10,268 bases of DNA from Dehalococcoidia bacterium (GTDB lineage: Bacteria; Chloroflexota; Dehalococcoidia; GIF9; AB-539-J10): the NCBI GenBank assembly GCA_030605665.1, contig JAUWHW010000013.1, positions 1 through 10,268 on the forward strand, written 5' to 3'. The notes beneath the pieces are model-generated. The model had not been told where the DNA came from. It ran no database searches and saw nothing but the letters and a program-made list of their open reading frames with translations. A program made the translations under genes and the position numbers. The number at the start of each line of letters is the position of its first letter. Position 1 is the first letter of the stretch. Of this stretch, positions 5,998 to 10,268 are shown piece after piece.

Positions 5998-6891
5998 ATG
6001 CCAAGAGTTAATTTTTATGATTCTAAAACCTGCACCTTAGTAGGGCTTGGCATCAATGTAGCTCTATCAATTTTCAAAATGCTCGCCGGTATACTTGGTT
6101 TCAGCTATGCTATGATAGCCGATGCCATTCACTCTATCTCCGATTGCTTGGCCACAGGAACTGTTTATGTGGGTCTACGGATTGGCGAAAAACCAGCAGA
6201 TGAGAGCCATCCTTACGGTCATGCCAATGCAGAGACTATCGCTGCCTTTCTAGTTGCTCTCATAATCCTTGCTACTGGAGTCTTTGTTGGCGTTTCTGCT
6301 GTTCACCTCATTGCCGATAAGCATCTCGCAACTCCAGCTACGATTGCTCTGGTAGCGGCTGTCGCTTCCATAGTTACAAAAGAGGGACTGTTTCGTTATA
6401 CACTCAAGGTGGGGAAGAAGAATAATAGCCCTGCTGTTATTGCCAATGCCTGGGATCACCGCTCGGATGCTTACTCATCGGTGGCTGCTTTAGTCGGTAT
6501 ACTCGGAGCTAGATTGGGTTTCCAGTATTTAGACCCTATAGCCGGTCTCGTTGTTTCTGCTTTTATTGTCAGGATCTCCCTCACTATTCTCCGTCCAAAT
6601 ATTGGAATCTTGATGGATGAAAGGCCCAGCTCAGCAGTTTTGGACCAGATTAGAGCCACTGCCCTAGAGGTTGGAGGAATTAAGGCAATTGATAGCCTCA
6701 GAGTACATCGCCGTGGTTCTACCTGCACCATTGATATGGAAATAGCTGTGGATAGCAGCCTCACCGTGGAGCAAGGTCATGAGGTAGCCGCTGAAGTAAA
6801 AAACAGACTCCTGAGTGGGATTGAGCATGTACAGGATGTTATGGTCCATGTTAACCCTTATCAGCCAGGGCAGGTCTCAGGAAAGAAGTGA
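5998..6891 (+). CDS. Cation diffusion facilitator (CDF) family metal exporter
   Basis: A 297-residue CDF transporter expected to exchange cytoplasmic divalent metal for protons. TM1 to TM6 fill residues 10-205 and a cytoplasmic ferredoxin-like domain follows (about 206-290, ending VMVHVNP). Transport-site residues are His45 and Asp49 in TM2 (DAIHSISD) and Asp153 and Asp157 in TM5 (NAWDHRSDA); HPYGH at 71-75 is the conserved loop motif. TM2 thus has HxxxD and TM5 DxxxD, a mixed site that leaves Zn, Fe, Mn or Co/Ni open. Start: ATG 5998 follows GAGGG closely and leaves a normal short N-terminus; a TTG at 5968 in frame would add 10 residues. It follows the 51-residue Cys-rich gene by 98 bases and may be its co-transcribed partner, though no terminator or promoter was identified between them. 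Confidence 0.9.
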   Translation: MPRVNFYDSKTCTLVGLGINVALSIFKMLAGILGFSYAMIADAIHSISDCLATGTVYVGLRIGEKPADESHPYGHANAETIAAFLVALIILATGVFVGVSAVHLIADKHLATPATIALVAAVASIVTKEGLFRYTLKVGKKNNSPAVIANAWDHRSDAYSSVAALVGILGARLGFQYLDPIAGLVVSAFIVRISLTILRPNIGILMDERPSSAVLDQIRATALEVGGIKAIDSLRVHRRGSTCTIDMEIAVDSSLTVEQGHEVAAEVKNRLLSGIEHVQDVMVHVNPYQPGQVSGKK

Positions 6892-6955
6892 GCTAAGTCA
6901 AAAACTATTCGCCTCAAGACCAAGGCAACAGTGGATAAGATGCTAGAAATAGGCA

Positions 6956-6978
6956 GTGATGATGGAACAGGTCATCAC
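6956..6978. repeat. 7-bp perfect inverted repeat before the thi4 leader
   Basis: GTGATGA (6956-6962) and TCATCAC (6972-6978) are separated by 9 bases. It lies in the 185-base gap between the CDF gene and thi4. It could be a regulator site or a small hairpin. With no flanking promoter boxes that fit, its role is unknown and it may be chance. Confidence 0.3.
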
Positions 6979-6979
6979 C

Positions 6980-7087
6980 ATGGCTAGAAAATTAATCCCT
7001 GAGAAGAGTATACTAATCGGCATATCTTTACACGGCATAGCCCGAATGGCTGTGAAAATGGCCAAGGGGAGAACAGATGATGGATGA
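6980..7087 (+). CDS. Possible 35-residue small protein, uncertain
   Basis: An open frame of 35 codons runs from ATG 6980 to TGA 7085-7087, starting [20 protein letters not shown] and ending in a Lys/Arg/Asp-rich tail. It overlaps the start of thi4 by 11 bases, a layout seen in leader or coupled genes. There is no good Shine-Dalgarno; the closest purine stretch, GGAACAGG (6964-6971), sits 8 bases off. Composition (Ile, Lys, Gly and Arg rich, no low-complexity) looks protein-like, but the length is within chance. I do not recognise it. It might be a remnant of an older gene rather than a working one. Confidence 0.25.
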   Translation: MARKLIPEKSILIGISLHGIARMAVKMAKGRTDDG

Positions 7088-7853
7088 AGTTATTATTTCC
7101 AAGGCTATAACGGAAAGCTATGTAAAAGACCTGCTTGAGGCGATGGAACTTGATGTAGCTATTGTGGGCGCTGGCCCAGCAGGAATGACTGCTGCTTACT
7201 ACCTGGCAAAAGAGGAAATCAAAACAGCCATATTTGAAAGGAAGTTAAGCATCGGGGGTGGTATATGGGGAGGCGGCATGATGTTCAACAAAATTGTGGT
7301 TCAGGATGAAGGTAAGGAAATTTTAGATGAATTTGGCATTACCACCATCGAATATCAGAAGGGCTATTATGTCGCTGGTGCTGTAGAATTAGCCTCAACC
7401 CTTTGCTCTCTAGCCGTAAAAGCTGGAGCCAAGATATTTAATCTAATCAGTGTCGAGGATGTGGTCATTAGGGAGGCTGACAGAGTTAGTGGATTGGTGC
7501 TAAACTGGAGTTCTGTTCCTCTAGCAAACTTGCATGTTGACCCTTTGGCCATAAGGTCGAAATTGGTGATAGATGCCACCGGGCACGGTTGTGAGATTTG
7601 CCGTCTAATTACTGAGAAAGTGGGAGGAAGATTAAGAACCGCAACTGGAAATATAATTGGCGAAAAGTCAATGTGGGCTGAGCTGGGCGAGAGACAGGCT
7701 GTAGAGAACACTAGGGAAGTTTATCCCGGATTGATAGCTGCCGGTATGGCAGCGACTGCTGTCTTTGGTTCCCCAAGGATGGGGCCGATATTTGGTGGTA
7801 TGCTACTGTCTGGCAGAAAGGCAGCTAAATTGGCTATAGAGTTGCTGAAATAA
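7077..7853 (+). CDS. thi4: Thi4-type thiazole synthase, sulfide-dependent class
   Basis: A 258-residue flavoprotein-fold enzyme that builds the thiamine thiazole (ADP-thiazole) from NAD, glycine and sulfur. The dinucleotide loop GAGPAG is at 31-36 and the [11 protein letters not shown] signature at 59-69. The position of the yeast Thi4 sacrificial Cys is His152 here (NLHVDP), as in archaeal Thi4 proteins, which take sulfur from free sulfide and turn over repeatedly with Fe(II). Asp154 and His169 (DATGHG) are the probable iron ligands. The C-terminal [11 protein letters not shown] block is intact. AAGGGGAG (7064-7071) is the Shine-Dalgarno, 5 bases before ATG 7077; a second ATG follows directly at 7080. 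The next gene begins 52 bases later on the same strand. Length and motifs are complete. Confidence 0.92.
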   Translation: MMDEVIISKAITESYVKDLLEAMELDVAIVGAGPAGMTAAYYLAKEEIKTAIFERKLSIGGGIWGGGMMFNKIVVQDEGKEILDEFGITTIEYQKGYYVAGAVELASTLCSLAVKAGAKIFNLISVEDVVIREADRVSGLVLNWSSVPLANLHVDPLAIRSKLVIDATGHGCEICRLITEKVGGRLRTATGNIIGEKSMWAELGERQAVENTREVYPGLIAAGMAATAVFGSPRMGPIFGGMLLSGRKAAKLAIELLK

Positions 7854-7887
7854 GAGATCCTTTGCCCCCAGCGTTCAGGGTAACAAG
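7854..7887. repeat. Probable remnant of the dispersed repeat
   Basis: The short gap after thi4 contains GAGATCCTTTGCCCC and ends in TTCAGGGTAACAAG (7874-7887). The latter matches the inverted left end of the 9.1-kb repeat (CTCAGGGTGACA) and the CTCAGAATGACAAG ends with a few changes. It looks like a decayed copy of the same element. Short length makes this a moderate call. Confidence 0.4.
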
Positions 7888-7905
7888 CAGATTGCTAGAA
7901 ATATT

Positions 7906-9114
7906 ATGTCAAGAACAATCGCTGAAATTAATGAGAAAATAAAAAGGGGAAAGGCAGTAGTGGTGACTGCTGAAGAGGTGATTGACATTGCCAGGGGAAA
8001 AGGCATACGCAAAGCAGCGGAGGAAGTTGATGTGGTCACTACCGGCACTTTCGGCCCTATGTGTTCCTCCGGGGTGTTCCTCAATTTTGGCCATTCCCAA
8101 CCCAAAATAAAGCTTGGTGGTGGTAAGGCTTACCTCAACGATGTTCCAGCCTACACCGGTCTGGCTGCTGTAGATGTCTTCCTCGGGGCTAATGCTCTAC
8201 CTGAGGATGACCCCAGAAATAAAATCTATCCTGGCGAATTTAACTATGGCGGTGGGCACGTTATCGAGGAACTTGTAGCCGGAAAAGATGTCAGGCTGAT
8301 AGCCGCTGCTTACGGCACAGATTGCTATCCCAGGAAAAAGCTGGAAACCTGGATTAACCTCAAAGACATCAATAATGCCATCCTGTTTAATATAAGAAAC
8401 GCCTATCAAAACTATAATGTCGGTGCGAATTTATCAGACCGAACGATTTATACCTACATGGGTGTGCTGAAGCCAAATCTGGGCAATGCCAATTATTGTA
8501 CCTCGGGAGAGCTTTCCCCTTTGCTCAACGACCCTTATTACAAAACTATAGGCATAGGGACCAGGATATTCCTCGGCGGTGGCATTGGCTATGTTGCCTG
8601 GCATGGCACACAGCATAATCCCAGCGTTTTACGCACAGACGACGGTGTGCCTAAAGAGTCTGCTGGAACTTTGGCGCTCATTGGCGATTTAAAACAGATG
8701 AAGCCAGAATGGCTGGTGGGAACAAGCATGCTTGGCTATGGTTGCACGCTAACTGTAGGCATAGGCATCCCCATACCTATACTATCCGAGGAAATCCTAC
8801 GATATACCATGGTAAGCGATGCTGATATCTTTGCTCCCATTGTGGATTACTCCGATGCCTACCCCAAAAGGAAACCAGAAATTATATGTGAGGCTAGCTA
8901 TGCTGAGCTCAAAAGCGGCCATGTAAATATCCAAGGAAAGGATGTGCCTACTGCTTCCCTGTCCAGCTACCCTAAAGCAGTAGAGATTGCCAATATCTTG
9001 AAAGGCTGGATAGAAAGAGGAGAATTTTTGCTTACTGAGCCAGTAGCTCCTTTGCCTGGAATAGAATCGGGCATAACCTTTAAGCCTCTTAAAGAAAGGC
9101 CAATAATGGAGTGA
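7906..9114 (+). CDS. COG1900/DUF39 homocysteine biosynthesis protein
   Basis: A 402-residue protein of the COG1900 (DUF39) family. In Methanosarcina acetivorans the homologue is needed, with a NIL-ferredoxin protein, for making homocysteine from aspartate semialdehyde and sulfide or persulfide in the cytoplasm. Cys53 in GTFGPMCSSG and Cys140 in YGTDCYPRKK are the two conserved cysteines expected to carry persulfide; Cys198 (NANYCTSGEL) is a further one. Gly-rich motifs (YGGGHVIEEL, FLGGGIGYVAWHGTQH) are well preserved. In some relatives a CBS-domain pair is fused C-terminally; here the protein ends soon after the core. ATG 7906 has only a weak upstream site (AGAAA). It is the second gene of the thi4 block and is followed, after a repeat, by its NIL-ferredoxin partner. 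Confidence 0.88.
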   Translation: MSRTIAEINEKIKRGKAVVVTAEEVIDIARGKGIRKAAEEVDVVTTGTFGPMCSSGVFLNFGHSQPKIKLGGGKAYLNDVPAYTGLAAVDVFLGANALPEDDPRNKIYPGEFNYGGGHVIEELVAGKDVRLIAAAYGTDCYPRKKLETWINLKDINNAILFNIRNAYQNYNVGANLSDRTIYTYMGVLKPNLGNANYCTSGELSPLLNDPYYKTIGIGTRIFLGGGIGYVAWHGTQHNPSVLRTDDGVPKESAGTLALIGDLKQMKPEWLVGTSMLGYGCTLTVGIGIPIPILSEEILRYTMVSDADIFAPIVDYSDAYPKRKPEIICEASYAELKSGHVNIQGKDVPTASLSSYPKAVEIANILKGWIERGEFLLTEPVAPLPGIESGITFKPLKERPIME

Positions 9115-9121
9115 GTTTAGC

Positions 9122-9236
9122 TGTCACCCTGAGCCGAAGCTCTGAGCAGAGCGAAGAGGCTAGCGAAGGGTCTCTAGATTCTTCGCTTGCTTCTCTCCCT
9201 CAGAATGACAGGAGGTGGAGGGCTCAGAATGACAAG
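9122..9236. repeat. Dispersed palindromic repeat inside the homocysteine operon
   Basis: TGTCACCCTGAG (9122-9133) pairs with CTCAGAATGACA (9199-9210) at 10 of 12 positions. Inside are a perfect hairpin GCTCTG-AG-CAGAGC (9139-9152) and an 8-bp pair AGCGAAGA (9150-9157) with TCTTCGCT (9180-9187). A second right end, CTCAGAATGACAAG, follows at 9223-9236. Exact 15- and 14-base blocks recur at 201-215 and 294-307. The element fills nearly all of the 158-base gap between two cooperating genes, so its RNA would fold within their shared transcript. Confidence 0.65.
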
Positions 9237-9272
9237 CGGGGGTGCCAAAGAATTTGATAACGGAGTGATAAG

Positions 9273-9683
9273 ATGGATATCTCCAGAAGAATAGTGCTTC
9301 ATTTCCCTCCCCGCGTGACAGGGCAGCCAGTGGTTTACCGACTAGCCAAAGATTTCGATCTCACGTTTAACATTCTTAAAGCCTCAGTGTCGCCCGGGGA
9401 AGAGGGATTGCTGGTTATGGAACTGAGTGGCAACCAGAAAAACTACGATAAAGGCCTCCAGTATCTCAATGAGGTGGGAGTAAAAATCCAATCCTTAAGC
9501 CAAGATGTAGTTCGCGATGAAGCTAGATGCACTCATTGCGGAGCATGCGTCGCCATTTGTCCCACTGGTGTTTTTTCTCTGGAACCAAAGACCAGGAGGG
9601 TGCTCTTTGACCATAATAAATGTATTGTCTGTGGGTTATGTGTCAAAGCTTGTCCACCTCGAGCTATGAGATTGTATTTCTAA
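9273..9683 (+). CDS. NIL domain plus 2x[4Fe-4S] ferredoxin, homocysteine biosynthesis partner
   Basis: A 136-residue two-domain protein. Residues 1-77 form a NIL domain, a small ferredoxin-like alpha/beta fold also seen in methionine ABC-transporter ATPases. Residues 84-136 carry two CX2CX2CX3CP motifs: Cys86, 89, 92, 96 and Cys117, 120, 123, 127, each for a [4Fe-4S] cluster. In methanogens this NIL-ferredoxin works with the COG1900 protein in homocysteine formation, probably supplying electrons for persulfide reduction. GGAG (9262-9265) lies 7 bases before ATG 9273. The stop codon is followed at once by the ATG of the COG2122 gene, so these two are tightly coupled. The protein is complete, and no Cys is missing. 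Confidence 0.9.
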   Translation: MDISRRIVLHFPPRVTGQPVVYRLAKDFDLTFNILKASVSPGEEGLLVMELSGNQKNYDKGLQYLNEVGVKIQSLSQDVVRDEARCTHCGACVAICPTGVFSLEPKTRRVLFDHNKCIVCGLCVKACPPRAMRLYF

Positions 9684-10268
9684 ATGTATGAGTCCCCAAC
9701 TTATCGCCAGTGGATTAAGGACAGCGAGCTAGCTTCCTTTAATGTAACGGTAGAGCAAACAGATTTATACATACGAGCTGAGCGCAACCTCAAAGATAAA
9801 GCTCTCAAATCTGTACTAAGGCACCGTGCATCCCTAGAGAAGTATATAGAGCACCATCCCCTCTTTCTAACCACATTGGAGCCTTACCAGGCTGAGAAAG
9901 ATGCCCCTACTATCATTAAAAAAATGACTAAAGCATCGCAGTTAGCTGAAGTTGGCCCCATGGCTGCGGTGGCTGGTGCCATTGCGGAAGCTGTAGGCAG
10001 GGACTTGCTTCTCTTCTCACCAGAGGTAATCGTGGAAAATGGTGGTGATATTTTCCTCAAAATATCACAAAAAAGGTTAGTAGGAATTTATGCCGGCCAT
10101 TCTCCCTTTACAGGAAAAATCGCCCTGGAAATTAAGCCACAGGAAACGCCTTTAGGCATATGCACCTCTTCAGCAAGCATAGGACATTCTTTGAGCCTGG
10201 GCGGTGCCGATGCCGTCATAGCACTCTCACCCTCAACTCCCTTGGCCGATGCTATAGCTACTGCTGTG
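9684..10268 (+). CDS. COG2122/UPF0280 family protein (ApbE-like fold), 3'-truncated by window end
   Basis: An open frame starts at ATG 9684, directly after the preceding TAA, and stays open for 195 codons to the window edge; family members are about 240-250 residues, so roughly 50 are missing. The signature GPMAAVAGAIAEAVG lies at 91-104, ENGGDIFLK at 117-125, and GICTSSASIGHSLSLGGADA at about 157-176, all characteristic of UPF0280, a family with an ApbE (FMN transferase)-like fold. Cys159 lies in the last motif. In methanogens a COG2122 protein is genetically tied to homocysteine or persulfide metabolism together with COG1900 and the NIL-ferredoxin. The back-to-back position here supports that link. 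There is no separate Shine-Dalgarno, so translation is probably coupled. Confidence 0.85.
   Translation, partial: MYESPTYRQWIKDSELASFNVTVEQTDLYIRAERNLKDKALKSVLRHRASLEKYIEHHPLFLTTLEPYQAEKDAPTIIKKMTKASQLAEVGPMAAVAGAIAEAVGRDLLLFSPEVIVENGGDIFLKISQKRLVGIYAGHSPFTGKIALEIKPQETPLGICTSSASIGHSLSLGGADAVIALSPSTPLADAIATAV

Noticed and set aside
6892..7076. TPP riboswitch before thi4, suggested by a CTGAGA stretch near 6997
   Set aside because: The other conserved parts of the THI element, such as ACCTGAT-like and GGATAATGCC-like segments in the right order, are absent, and the pairing needed for the aptamer cannot be drawn.

Overview
The window looks like part of the chromosome of an anaerobic bacterium of moderate GC content. 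Shine-Dalgarno sites and sigma70-type -35/-10 pairs point to Bacteria rather than Archaea. Several families present (archaeal-type Thi4, the COG1900/NIL-ferredoxin/COG2122 homocysteine set, ArsM) are typical of methanogens and strictly anaerobic bacteria. That gene mix, plus the style of palindromic intergenic repeats, suggests Chloroflexota, possibly Dehalococcoidia. The lineage is inferred from pattern memory; no marker gene is present.

Layout. Bases 1-395 hold no gene but carry an AT-rich palindromic element (1-120), a perfect 8-bp hairpin, and a mosaic of short dispersed repeats. A VTT/DedA-type membrane protein (+) then converges on a radical SAM/SPASM-like protein (-). A strong promoter near 2269-2297 drives a two-gene unit of a ThiF/MoeB-type E1-like enzyme and a MoaD/ThiS-type sulfur carrier, overlapping by 4 bases.

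Next comes an arsenic/metal block, all on +. It contains arsR, arsM, an ArsP/SO_0444-type permease with a YHS domain in its central loop, an uncharacterised 51-residue Cys-rich protein, and a cation diffusion facilitator. The arsR promoter is near consensus and its -10 lies inside a 7-8-7 inverted repeat, a ready-made ArsR operator. A coherent reading is that ArsR senses metal(loid), ArsM methylates As(III), and the permease exports the product.

The last third is a sulfur-assimilation block: a sulfide-type Thi4 (His in place of the sulfur-donating Cys), then the three proteins linked to homocysteine formation from aspartate semialdehyde in methanogens: COG1900/DUF39, NIL-ferredoxin, and COG2122/UPF0280. 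The last gene is cut by the window end at 195 codons. Copies or remnants of the dispersed repeat seen at 154-335 lie in two intergenic gaps of this block.

Together the window suits a sulfide-rich anoxic habitat: free sulfide or a persulfide carrier supplies thiazole and homocysteine, and arsenic is handled by methylation and efflux. No complete new multi-gene system is evident. The items most worth a second look are the 51-residue protein, the YHS-containing permease, the complete homocysteine trio beside Thi4, and the repeat families.
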